A DNA stretch of 64,000 nucleotides from Eledone cirrhosa (Eukaryota; Mollusca; Cephalopoda; Octopoda; Eledonidae). The stretch lies in NCBI GenBank assembly GCA_964016885.1, contig OZ024743.1, positions 190,653,892 through 190,717,891 of the forward strand. The letters are read 5' to 3'. This document shows, one piece after another, positions 11,009 through 21,335 of the stretch (positions are counted from its first letter, which is position 1; every line of letters starts with the position of its first letter). Both the position numbers and the translations under genes were made by a program. Under the pieces are notes generated by a model. The model was not told where the DNA came from, searched no databases, and saw only the letters and a program-made list of their open reading frames with translations.

Positions 11009-11205
11009 GTGGCGGTGGATTGGCAGTACCGGTAGACGGTTGAACGACATGCTTTCCAACATAGAATTACGTCCCTTTACGGTCGGAGTTCAAATCCCAC
11101 CGAGGTTAACTTTACCTTTCATCCTTACGGGGTCGATAAAATAAAGTACCAGTAATGCACTGGAATAATTGCTGGCCTTGTGCCAAAAGTAGAAATATTT
11201 ATTTT
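11009..11205 (+). repeat. tRNA-derived SINE (family S), copy 1
   Basis: The head GGATTGGCAGTACCGGTAGA (A box) and GAGTTCAAATCCC (B box) are followed by the body AACTTTACCTTTCATCCTTA and the tail CTGGCCTTGTGCCAAAAGTA. The same body occurs in at least nine other places here. I recognise the body as that of cephalopod tRNA-derived SINEs. It is non-coding and Pol III transcribed if active. Confidence 0.92.
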
Positions 11206-11580
11206 GTACATGTGTGTATGCGTGTGTGTGGGTGTATTTATTTGTGTGCAATTTGTATGTGCCTTTATGTGTGCGTGTGTTTATGCTTGTGTGGTATGTG
11301 CGGTTATTAGTCTACATAAGTGAGAGTGTGTATACATATGAATGCATAATCTTTTATGAGTGTCTCTATCCGTGAGTTGGTACAATCCAGGGCTGAAATT
11401 GAAGTAACGAGAAATAATGGTCTGTATTGGATAAAGCTGTGCTATTTCAGGAATTGGTCAGAGGAGAGGCGGCGTGGTTGTGTCTGGCGACCTGAGAAAG
11501 GATGTCGTATATCTGAAGGTTTGGTAACGCAAAATGAGGAGGTATATATATATATATATATATATATATGAAGAAAACGT
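11206..11580. other. GT-rich spacer and (TA)n
   Basis: 11206-11340 is GT-rich, 11541-11569 is a TA run, and no gene is recognised. Confidence 0.6.
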
Positions 11581-14150
11581 TTAAAATGCAGTTAGAGTTT
11601 TTAAGATGGTTTACTTACTATAACTTATAACTTTACCGGTTTCACAAGTAAAGAGAGATGGAGAGATGTGGCTGTACCATGTTTATAACTATCCTAATCA
11701 TGAATATTTGATATTAATCAATTTGATCTGAATGGAAAATATTATTTTTGTTAAGATTCGTACACGTATAGATAGAAGTAGCGCTGAAAGACGGGACAAA
11801 GAATATAATAGAACACAGTGTGATTTTACATAGGTTATAAAGAAAAAACAATTGCAAGAAGCAACAACAAAATATCCATAACGAAAGGTCTCTATTAGGG
11901 TTGACAGCCACGTAGATTTAATCAAGTAGATCCAGAGATACAGTATTACCCTAAATCTGAAGGAAAATTACTTTTCAAGCAACGTACAGGTGCCAACTGA
12001 GACTAGGCCTATTTTCTGTAGCCATAAATGTCAATCTCTTTCACCATTCGACAAATTGGCTCAACTGTAGCTCATCTCTTTTAACTTTTAAATTACTAGC
12101 CAAACAAAACTTTAAAATGTTAATGAGGACTTTGCCGAAAATATTATTTTCTGTTCTTAATCCTTTCACTTACATCCAGCGCACATGACCTTTTTTCTTC
12201 ATAGACCCCCAAGCAAACAAATCTACCTGACATTCCTGACTAAAAGAAGGCAACAGGATGATCGTTGTAATGGATTATGTGGGCCACCAGATCTGTCTGA
12301 CAAGCAAGAACAGCTATTCAAAAAAACTCCACAAATCAGCAATGCTGGGACATTGAACGATTGCCTTCAGAATGATTCTATCATTCTTCGTGCATTTCAA
12401 TCAGACTGAGCTGATGGCATTTTTATGCTTGTAGAGTGTGTTTAGAACTGTTTACAGCCAGCATTTCCAGGTTATGAACTTCTGGAATATATCCATAGTT
12501 CTACAACTGAACTCCCCTCGCCTTGAATAGAGTACACGATTTATTATTGTATTTGCTCAGAGTTTATTTGAGAATTTAGTCACTCTCACCCACTACTAGT
12601 TTTCTGTTAAAATGTAACACTGAAGGTCTACTGGCCGCATTTTCTGGCTGACATAGAGCTGTGATGGAGTGAACTGAGGGAAAACATGACTGATAACAGA
12701 TGACACTACTTTTTTACCATCCTGAAGACTACACAGAAACTGCAACAACAGTGTATCATTAGCAAGAATATAGCATTCAGGCTGAAGCCCAGTTTGTTGG
12801 CAACAAATGGACAGCCTGAGCAATGCACCTTGTCTCTTTCCCTAGTTGTAAAACAGGGCACGACCCTCTGCTCAGACAGAAAAAGGGACAATGTATGACA
12901 GCCTGGTGTTAATTAATATTAATATTTCTAAAATAGTGTACATACCATCTGTCAGTGCATTTGGGATGAGAATTGTGACCCTATTCATATCTACTTGGAG
13001 ACCTGCATTATGCACTCCAGTACTGAAACCGGCTGGTCGCATGAACTTATCTCTTCAAGTGCTGAATTGCAAGCAAACTGATTTTTCCAGTTTAATCATT
13101 GTTCTTTTAGCCACACAGAATTCTTACAAAACGTGGCCATCACCTTGTACTATCATATTATTATAATGATGTTATCTACATATACGGACACAGCTCTCTA
13201 TATACCTAAAAATCCAGGAGACCATTTTTTGTCCATATGAGTTTTCTTTTCCCAGTAGTAAATATATTTATCAGTGTACAAGTGTATAAAAGTAGTTACG
13301 ACATATTGCACCTTTACTCTGTTTCGGTTTGGTCATTAGTGACTTTTAATCGATAACACTGTCAACCCTTTCAACTTGGTGGAAGCTTCTTTGGTTAGTC
13401 AATATTCATTTGTTGAGAATCACGTGCTTAAAATCTATATTCTGATAGGTCCATTAAAATCATCTTCATGAAGAAGGCAAATTGTCATATTTTTCTAAGA
13501 TGAAAGAAAAAGAAATGCCATTGGTCATTAATGAATCAATATTTAATTCAGGTTATTTTAGAATAAGATAAAAGAATCACGAGATTCTCAACCAGAATGG
13601 TAATGTCGATATAATGTATTTTTTACTTTATTTGGATACATATGCGTGTGTGTATGTAGTTTCAACCCACAAAATATTCTTTGAAATATACATATTTATG
13701 TGTGTGTGACTCAATCGCAAATAACTAGCATTTTTTTACATATTGTCTAGGATGCGTTAGTGATGAATCACTCTAGGTGTTTTGCTCTCTATTATTAAGG
13801 ACTTCCTTTATTTGTTGACATTTTATTTATTGTAATTGTTGACTCCAATTTGTGATGAGAGTTCATCCATACATACATATATGCATAAAGTGAAACTCGA
13901 TTGCAATTAAATTATTACATAGTGATGATAAAATCATAAAATATACTCAAAGATTATATTTATATAGGGAGAGAAAGAGAGGAAGATTAGCCAAAATATA
14001 GGTTTTGACGTTTACTCCAGTGAATCAAATTGATGTGATTGTTTCCTTGGCAACAACTTTCAGGCTGTATTAACAACATCTTTCTCCACCAATGAACTAA
14101 TTAAATCGAAGGACGATGTCCAAATTCATTAATTTCTGTCATCATATCAA
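11581..14150. other. Unassigned DNA with unidentified open stretches
   Basis: Less AT-rich than its surroundings at 12180-13130. Open stretches include minus 12596-12823 (75 codons) and plus 12891-13166 (91 codons), overlapping other open frames. I could not place them in any family and no splice-linked gene is evident. This may be a very old element or unique DNA. Confidence 0.4.
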
Positions 14151-14184
14151 GCTGATTGGGAGAAAGTATGATAGAATGTGTGTT

Positions 14185-14345
14185 CGATAGATAGATAGAT
14201 AGATAGATAGATCGATAGACAGGAAATGAACAAACATACATAATAACAGACAGACGGATAGACAGATAGATACCTTTATTTGCCACAAGGGGGTACAAGA
14301 AATGGGACATTACAAATTGTGTAAACTTTAACATTAATAAATTAA
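14185..14345 (-). repeat. (GATA)n microsatellite at a LINE- or SINE-like 3' tail
   Basis: GATA repeats at 14188-14218, with a second interrupted block at 14250-14270, join directly to CCTTTATTTGCCACAAGGGG. On the minus strand this reads as a retroposon 3' end (CCCCTTGTGGCAAATAAAGG) with an ATCT-repeat tail. The body upstream (14300-14440) is not identifiable. Confidence 0.5.
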
Positions 14346-15385
14346 AATAAACTTTATAGATACATAAATGGAACGGTTTATCATACATAAGCCATCGGTA
14401 ACATGTCTTTTCAAACAAGGAAAATATAGATATCACTAGTTTTGAAGTTGATAACTATGCTGATTGGACAATATGATTCTGGAGTCCTAAAAAAACGATT
14501 TAACGAACATTATGATAATAAACTGTAAATTAGTATTCACTTTCACGCAATCTTGATTACCTCCTGAGTTTATATAAACTGACATAATTTTATCCTAAAA
14601 TTTCTGCTACTTATGCACACGTTATGAGTGTAAGCCATGTCAAAATATCTTCCTACAGTTTTAGGTTTATGTGATGTGGAATTCTAAATTTCAATCTCCT
14701 TTTCTTTTCCTGAAGAGGGGAAAGTAATGTAACTGATGGATTATTTCTCGCTTGTATATCGAGAATAACTTAAATTTTAGTCAATTTATTATGAAACAGA
14801 AATAGTAGCACAGAAAAAAGTTTCTGTTTTCTGAAAGACAATGCTACCAAGTTGTCTTCTTTATTTAATGTTCCTCTATTGCAAAATGTCCTAATTGTTC
14901 ATCCACTCAAATTTCTATTGTTATATTCAAAAGACAAGGCTTATGTTTGTGTCTGAATATGTATCAATCCCAATGCATTTTCTTTGTCTGTGTCACAAGA
15001 CTTGGATTATGTTATGCTATAAGATATAACAATGTTCTCTCTTGCTTGTTTTTAATCCTTTGAACGGTCCTTTGTAGCCTCAGTACCCCCATCCTCATCC
15101 CCTATTCTATGATAGAATTGGCCGACTCCGCTTTTTATAGCAGATGTGATAGATCCCAGATACTTGATTTCTTATCCGATGGCTGCCCCATTTCCGTGCT
15201 TTCTACATTTCTTAGTGGTATCTCTGCTTTAATTTCTCGTATATCAGTATTTTTTTTTTTGGGGGGGGGGGATTCTGAATTAATTTTCCGTATCAAATTT
15301 TTTCATATACCTCGTACGAGCATTTATGTAGTTTGCACTAGAATTTTTGTATCGTAGCGGCAGCCTTAGAGATAGTATTAGTATT
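14346..15385. other. AT-rich spacer
   Basis: No gene is recognised. A T run followed by a G run lies at 15248-15270. Confidence 0.6.
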
Positions 15386-15535
15386 CATTTTCGGGATTCT
15401 GAATTATTATTTCGTATTAGTTTATTTTTTGCATTGGGTGGTGGCTGGCCTTGGGCCTAAGGTAGAAACATTTATTTCGTATTAGTTTCGGGACTCTGAA
15501 TTATTATTTCGTGGTAGTTTATTTAGTATTTTGGC
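15386..15535. repeat. Short repeated block around a SINE tail remnant
   Basis: GAATTATTATTTCGTATTAG and a near copy occur at about 15400 and 15496, with GGGATTCTGAATTA also at 15269. Between them, 15447-15476 resembles the 3' end of SINE family S (GCTGGCCTT...GTAGAAACATTTA). Confidence 0.6.
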
Positions 15536-16045
15536 CCCCCACTTGTTGACCTGTCACCGTAAGATTTACTGGGTTGATTACTGCTAACTCTTAAAATGGT
15601 CTCATTACAATTCCGTCCCACCTAGTAAACTTTTCTATAGTTTAGCAGTACCAGTGAGAGACTTGATGACTGTCGTTAGGGAATAGTAACCAGAAATTGT
15701 TTTTTTTTATATTTTTAACATTCTTGGTATTATTCTATATATTTACTCCATATTGATTTACTTATTGTTTCGACTTCCTCCCCCTCCCTCTCCCTAGTAT
15801 ACGTGCTTGATCTTCTGCCCTGCTGTAGTTGGCACTATCAACGCACGACTGGGTTTCCTCCACCCCCTCTCCCTCTTTCTTCTACTGGCAGGTTCAGCTG
15901 CCCCTTCCTTCCACAAATTGCCATGATAGAATTATGTGTCTCAACAACAAACCTTTGACCAATCCTTGTGACAATCACTTTTACCATATATGGAATTACC
16001 CCCTGAGAAGCTCGGCTATTCATATACCAGGATAAACATGTTCAT
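15536..16045. other. Unassigned DNA
   Basis: Pyrimidine-rich, with opposed short ORFs at 15829-16035 that I do not recognise. Confidence 0.5.
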
Positions 16046-16060
16046 TTAGTCCAGAATTAG

Positions 16061-16095
16061 CCGTCGAAACGGCTTGAGCTCAGCCGTCAGGGTCC
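16061..16095 (+). ncRNA. Hammerhead 3'-half relic, class delta, copy 1
   Basis: GAAA at 16066-16069, stem III ACGGC (16069-16073) with GCCGU (16083-16087), a 9-nt loop, and C at 16088 making a GUC cleavage triplet. The upstream CUGAUGA half is absent. 42766-42788 has the same spacing exactly. Likely debris of a PLE terminal repeat. Confidence 0.5.
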
Positions 16096-16187
16096 TACTC
16101 GTTCCTATTACCCACTCTACTCCCCTAAGTATTGAGTACTTTGGTGCGTTATGGTCCACCTGGTTCCTTACCACATTTTCTTCGTTA

Positions 16188-16193
16188 TATATA

Positions 16194-16243
<50 letters not shown>

Positions 16244-16262
16244 TGTGTGTGTATGCGTGTGC

Positions 16263-16315
<53 letters not shown>
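16188..16315. repeat. (TA)n(GT)n microsatellite
   Basis: TA array to about 16240, then GT array to about 16314. Confidence 0.97.
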
Positions 16316-16317
<2 letters not shown>

Positions 16318-16672
16318 AGTGTACATATATGTACATTCAGAGAAACACACATATTGTTTTATTTATTTCTTCATATCGCTATTGTGTTCTATGTTTATTG
16401 CATCTGGAGGATTAGCAACTTGTCAGAAGAAATAAATCACCCGACATTGTCAAGGCTTTTGTTCAATAACATAGGTGTGTGAGTACAAATCGCATCATAC
16501 GCTGTATATTTATTTCGAATATATTTCATGTGATTGATTCGTTCAGTCATTAATCCATTTGTATTTGTTTGTCTTTTAGTTTCATTAGATAAAATATGTT
16601 TGAAACTTAAATAAAAGACACTACACATTAGTATATACACCTATAAGTATATTTGTAAATTGCTGATTTTTT

Positions 16673-16692
16673 GTGGTGGTGGTGGTGGTGGG
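16673..16692. repeat. (GGT)n run
   Basis: Short GGT trinucleotide run just upstream of the SINE pair. Confidence 0.9.
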
Positions 16693-16754
16693 GAGCATTA
16701 TTTGTTTCGCATATCCTATTCTGCCAAGAAAGGCAGATAATATAAATATTTTCT

Positions 16755-16968
16755 TATATAGACACAAGGCCAGCAATTTTGGGGGAGGTAAAAGTCGATT
16801 AACTCGATCCCAGTGCGTTACTGGTGCTTTATTTTATCGACCCCGTAAGGATGAAAGACAACGTAACCTCGGCGGGATTTGAACTCAGAACATATAGGGT
16901 CGTTCGTAAATCTATGCTGTGAAGCATACTGTTCGACGCTCTATCGATACTGCCAAACCACCGCCCTA
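16755..16968 (-). repeat. SINE family S, copy 2 (long variant)
   Basis: Full-length on the minus strand, with the body (CTTTATTTTATCGACCCCGT) and the head (ACTGCCAAACCACCGCCC). It carries an extra insert near 16780-16805 (AAAGTCGATTAACTCGATCC) that is absent from most other copies. Confidence 0.92.
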
Positions 16969-16995
16969 TAATAATTGTAATAATGGCTTTTGAGT

Positions 16996-17103
16996 TAAGC
17001 ACAAGACCAACAATTTTGGGGAAAAGGGAAAGTCGATTATATCGACTCCAGTGTGTTAGTGGTACTTCATTTTATCGACCCATAAGGATTAAATCAAAGC
17101 TAT
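16996..17103 (-). repeat. SINE family S, copy 3 (tail half only)
   Basis: Minus-strand 3' half: GGTACTTCATTTTATCGACC with the same AAAGTCGATTATATCGAC variant insert as copy 2. The tRNA head is missing. Confidence 0.88.
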
Positions 17104-17655
17104 CTTTAAAGGAATTCATATTAGCAAACCCATTTCCTCTTCTTTTACGTAATTTTCAAATTTTAATTTTTTTTATTCATCCTTTCAAATATTAGTTGAT
17201 ATTTTAATCAATATTATAGGGGGAATTTTATTGGTATGTTTTGTTAAATACAATTTTCTATTCTGATCTATTAGACAATTTATATTATATTTATCTTATA
17301 CAATTTAACACATTGGAACAAGTGAATTAATCAAAATAAAAATGTTTTCTATTTCTTGACTGCCTTGTTCCAGTGTGCTTAAATGTGCTCCAATAATTGT
17401 GGTTGTATTTGAAGTGTAACTAAGACAATTACGTTACGATTTGGATTTTATTATGTCTGTGACGTTTTTATAATAATTGGATGCCTAACCCAGTTAAAAG
17501 GATGCTATTTTAAAAGTGATTGCAGGTGTCATTCACCGTGTAATCTAAACCTATGCCTTGCTTTCGTAGTATTCAGTCACCAAATTTTCGCTATATACAT
17601 TAATGCTGTATTCTATTCCATGAAGTCGCCTGTTATAATTTCATTCAACAACACC
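17104..17655. other. AT-rich spacer
   Basis: Nothing recognised. Confidence 0.6.
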
Positions 17656-17659
17656 ACCA

Positions 17660-17678
17660 GCTCTCTCTCTCATCCTTT

Positions 17679-17755
<77 letters not shown>

Positions 17756-17815
17756 ACTCTACTCTCTCACAACCACTGTCTCTTTCTCTCTATCTTTCTC
17801 TCTCTCTATTTATGA
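17660..17815. repeat. (CT)n microsatellite
   Basis: About 150 bp of CT with small interruptions. Confidence 0.97.
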
Positions 17816-18022
17816 AGGTACCCGGAAAAACCCCGTAACTTGGGAACCCATGCTCGATTTATGCGAAACTTGTTTATTTCTTTTGTATTCCCATTTCAGG
17901 TGCAACACCCTGTCAAACTATTTCCCATTTTGTCCCGTTTTGGATGTATTAAATTAGAGACGAGCATACAATCACAGAGTTTTAGCAGTATATAGATAGT
18001 TAATGTGATTATATATATATGT

Positions 18023-18907
18023 TTATTAAAATAACAGATTAAACTTTAAGCAAAGAATCGCTGCTTTCACCCTTAACGGGATCTTCTGAAACTAACAAAG
18101 TCAATCTGTAAACGCAGAAGTGGATATTTCAAAAAACGTTGCAACCAGAGGAAGACAGGAAGAACTTTGGTTCGTGGAAACGTTCGCTATGCAAATAAGT
18201 AAAGGTATAAACAAAACATATACTTAGCTCCCACATCAAGACGTAAAATATCCACGTATAGATCGTACTATCCGTTAGGGTATAGCGTGGGGCTGTAATA
18301 CAAGAAAGTGTTGTGCAATTTATGTTTACAAGCCGAAATTGCCTCAGATTTTTTGTTTAAGATGTGGTCTGTGGCGTAGAGTATTTCCAGGGCCTCAGAG
18401 TCGCAGAGGTCACATGGTCTTTTATTTCCGTTATACGATCTAGCCCTAGCTAGGATCTCCCAGTGTAACTTATATTGGGTGTGGTTGTCTTTTAGACTCC
18501 AGATAGAAGCTGAAAGTGACGTCATATTCCTTCTTAGAGGGTAACGAAAAGAATGGGTATGCATGTAAAGACGCTGCTTGAATCTATTGGCCGTTAACCC
18601 TATGTAGGCCCTACGGGACGTGGGTGTTACAACCTTACATTTGTAGACAATGTTACTAGAGAGGCATTTCCCGGATAGGGGGCAATCAACCCGATTCCTA
18701 CAATTACAGTTAGTACTAACTACAGGGTTGCACGTGTTCCTACGGCTAGTTAGTTTAGCTAAATTTGAAGCTGTGATGTTATGTGCAAGGTTAGGAGTCG
18801 TAGAGTAAGAAATTTTAATAGTATTTCTATTAAAAATTTTATTATTTTTGTGTAGGGGGAAAATGCTTCGTAATAAGGGAAAGAAAGATCTTAGCTAATG
18901 GTGTGGC
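18023..18907 (-). pseudogene. PLE B1 inverted 3' arm: RT end, GIY-YIG, 3' UTR
   Basis: An 885-bp minus-strand copy of the 3' part of the element at 20085-20968, joined head to head with the plus-strand copy at about 18907. It encodes the same GIY-YIG domain (RRAYIGLTANRFKQRLY, then a CDLC pair) ending at 18268, and the same 3' UTR with a deletion relative to PLE B2. At about 18690 it lacks the extra G that breaks the frame of the plus copy, so the RT-end to nuclease frame is better preserved in this arm. Inverted, 5'-truncated copies joined to a longer copy are a known PLE arrangement. Confidence 0.9.
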
Positions 18908-20285
18908 TAAGGATTCTAATGCCGTGCACGTCCATTCCGACAAAACTGGCAACCTATATCAAGTGAAGCGCAGTACTTACCATCAACTACTACATAATGC
19001 TGTAACTAAGGATTACCGTAAAACTAATCAGTGCGTCATGAATGAATTCAACGATGCTGGGTTTAAAATCACATCTGATCTCAACATCCTGGACCGGACC
19101 GAACCTCTGGACCCTATTTCTCCCCACTTTACCCTGAAGGATCACAAATCCAATTTTCCGAACAACCCCTCTATTCGGCTTATTAACCCTACGGAGTCCG
19201 ATTTAGGTAGATTTAGTAAAACGATACTTGATAGAATTATACCTGTAATTAGAAGTTTGGCCTCTCTTGTACTGTGGAACAATTCCTTCGCGGTGATTGA
19301 TTGGTTCAACGGCATATGTTACAAGGAACATTGCCGTTTTATCCAATTCGACATCAACAATTACTACTCCTCCATCACTTTACCACTTCTCCTTAGAGCT
19401 ATCAATTTCGCTAAAACACTCACAGTGGTTAAAAATTTCGAAGTTGATGTCATCCTCATTGCCCGAAAGTCGGTGATTAATTTCGACGACTCTATTTGGA
19501 TTAAAAAATCCAATAGTACCCCATTCGACGTGAGTTTGGGCGCCAGTGATTCTGCGGAGGTTACTGATCTTATCGGCCTTTTCCTTTTTTTCTCTATCAA
19601 GGACGAATTCCCCAACGCGGGCGGTGGTTTTTACCGTGGCGATGGTCTTTTGACCATGACTAAGTGCGGACCTCGTGCTTGCGACAGGTTCAGAAAAGAA
19701 CTCACAGCCTTCTTTAAAGGCTTCAACCTCTCTATACAGGTTGAGGCCAATCTCTAGGTCGTTAATTACCTCGACGTTACCCTCAACTTATTGAATGGGT
19801 TGTATTACCCGTATAGAAAGCCGAATGATACGCTTAATTACATAAGTAAGCATTCCAACCATCCTGCCAGCATAACCAAGAACCTGATAAGAAACGTTTC
19901 GTTGAGGCTTTCCCGTGTCTCCAGCAACGAGCGTATTTTCAACGACCATTCCACTTATTACAATGAAGCTCTTGCTCGAAGTGGATTTGTCGATAAGGAA
20001 GCATATACAGAGTACAAAAATAGACCTAGAAGAAATAGATCCCGTCGCATTTGTTGGTATAACCCACCATATAATATGGAGGTGGCCACACCATTAGCTA
20101 AGATCTTTCTTTCCCTTATTACGAAGCATTTTCCCCCTACACATAAATATATTAAAATTTATAATAGAAATAATATTAAAATGTCTTACTCTACGACTCC
20201 TAAATTTGCACATAACATCACAGCTTCAAATTTAGCTAAACTACCTAGCCGTAGGAACAAGTGCAACCCTGTTGTTAGGTACTAA
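18903..20285 (+). pseudogene. PLE B1 reverse transcriptase
   Basis: A Penelope-type RT open for 284 codons, then one in-frame TAG at 19755-19757, then open to 20285 in the same frame. Counting from 18903: TLKDHKSNFPNNPSIRLINP at about 77-96, motif A FIQFDINNYYSSI at about 146-158 with the first catalytic Asp, GASDSAEVTDL at about 213-223, and motif C as GGGFYRGDGLL at about 240-250. The expected YRDD is YRGD, so one catalytic Asp is replaced by Gly. After the stop come NYLDVTLNL, YRKPNDTLNYIS, WYNPPYN and HFPPTHKYIKIYNRNNIKMS. It is inactive: nonsense codon, catalytic substitution, frameshift before the nuclease, and missing N-terminus. The 5' end abuts the inverted arm. Confidence 0.93.
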
Positions 20286-20727
20286 CTGTAATTGTAGGAA
20301 TCGGGTTGATTGCCCCCTATCCGGGAAATGCCTCTCTAGTAACATTGTCTACAAATGTAAGGTTGTAACACCCACGTCCCGTAGGGCCTACATAGGGTTA
20401 ACCGCCAATAGATTCAAGCAGCGTCTTTACATGCATACCCATTCTTTTCGTTACCCTCTAAAAAGGAATATGACGTCACTTTCAGCTTCTATCTGGAGTC
20501 TAAAAGACAACCACACCCAATATAAGTTACACTGGGAGATCCTAGCTAGGGCTAGATCGTATAACGGAAATAAAAGACCATGTGACCTCTGCGACTCTGA
20601 GGCCCTGGAAATACTCTACGCCACAGACCACATCTTAAACAAAAAATCTGAGGCAATTTCGGCTTGTAAACATAAATTGCACAACACTTTCTTGTATTAC
20701 AGCCCCACGCTATACCCTAACGGATAG
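20272..20727 (+). pseudogene. PLE B1 GIY-YIG endonuclease
   Basis: A 152-codon frame, shifted by one base from the RT because of an extra G near 20278 that the inverted arm lacks. The domain has CNCxNRxxCPLxGxCL, a Cys knuckle, then IVYKC, RRAYIGLTANRFKQR (YIG core and Arg), HSFRYPLKRN and a second CDLC. This order matches canonical PLE endonucleases. The nuclease half itself looks intact. A near-identical protein segment is coded in the minus-strand arm (18268-18564) and in PLE B2 (51405-51868). Confidence 0.93.
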
Positions 20728-21054
20728 TACGATCTATACGTGGATATTTTACGTCTTGATGTGGGAGCTAAGTATATGTTTTGTTTATACCTTTACTTAT
20801 TTGCATAGCGAACGTTTCCACGAACAAAATATCGTCTTCCTCCGGTTGCAACGTTTTTTTAAATATCCACTTCTGCGTTTACAGATTGACTTTGTTAGTT
20901 TCAGAAGATCCCGTTAAGGGTGAAAGCAGCGATTCTTTGCTTAAACTTTAATCTGTTATTTTAATAAATATTTGCTCTACGGTTCTTATATATTTGATAT
21001 ATATTTATCCTTATCGAGCCCTCTTTGGATTTTAGTCTTCTAATTTATTATTAT

Positions 21055-21058
<4 letters not shown>
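20728..21058 (+). repeat. PLE B1 3' UTR and terminal repeat
   Basis: Runs from the stop codon to a TA tract. It lacks about 1.6 kb-scale 3' UTR seen in B2 (51869-52500) after TTATTTGCATA. The end segment 20966-21058 (CTCTACGGTTCTTATATATT, CTTATCGAGCC) recurs inverted at 49699-49800 and 50785-50884. Confidence 0.8.
20897..20947 (+). ncRNA. Hammerhead-like motif, class gamma (PLE B)
   Basis: Stem I AGUUU (20897-20901) pairs AAACU (20943-20947). The core reads CAGAAGA (20902-20908), where canonical is CUGANGA, so U4 is A. Stem II is CCC/GGG around GUUAA, then GAAA at 20922-20925; stem III AGCA pairs UGCU around a 9-nt loop, then U as the presumed cleavage nucleotide. The same fold is legible at 50904-50954 (minus) and 52612-52662 (plus). 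In the 18 kb arm stem I is weakened, and 49858-49905 has a GACA core. Confidence 0.5.

Positions 21059-21084
<26 letters not shown>
21059..21084. repeat. (TA)n microsatellite
   Basis: TA run separating PLE B1 from the next terminal repeat. Confidence 0.95.
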
Positions 21085-21085
<1 letters not shown>

Positions 21086-21290
21086 GGAAATAACAACACA
21101 ACCAGGAGCTGGACATATCGATGTATTGACGTAGTAAAACACACTTCAACAACATGTGTACCTGTCTTTCCCACACCAATTCGGACTGCCTGAAGAGGTC
21201 ACAGCCAATGATGGCTGTCACCGAAATATATATAGCAGTATATCTATAATTTATAATAAACGAAGCCAAATTTTACATATTTGACCTAAT
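21086..21290 (+). repeat. PLE terminal-repeat fragment, class beta
   Basis: About 200 bp with no coding content that holds a complete hammerhead-like fold and lies between two TA tracts. It is assigned to a PLE from the ribozyme association, not from protein. Confidence 0.55.
21185..21239 (+). ncRNA. Hammerhead ribozyme-like motif, class beta
   Basis: Stem I ACUGC (21185-21189) pairs GCAGU (21235-21239). Core CUGAAGA (21190-21196) fits CUGANGA. Stem II GGUCACAGCC/GGCUGUCACC gives 9 of 10 pairs with one C-C mismatch and loop AAUGAU. GAAA is at 21223-21226. Stem III is a minimal AUA/UAU hairpin, followed by A at 21234 as the cleavage-site nucleotide. All canonical type I parts are present; the tiny stem III is typical of PLE hammerheads, which may act as dimers. 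Confidence 0.72.
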
Positions 21291-21291
21291 T

Positions 21292-21297
<6 letters not shown>

Positions 21298-21334
<37 letters not shown>
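21298..21334. repeat. (TA)n microsatellite
   Basis: About 35 bp of TA. Confidence 0.95.

Positions 21335-21335
<1 letters not shown>

Noticed and set aside
12596..13166. Possible host exon cluster
   Set aside because: Open stretches overlap on both strands, with no recognisable domain and no consistent splice structure.
17660..17815. Leu/Ser-rich ORF
   Set aside because: CT microsatellite artefact.
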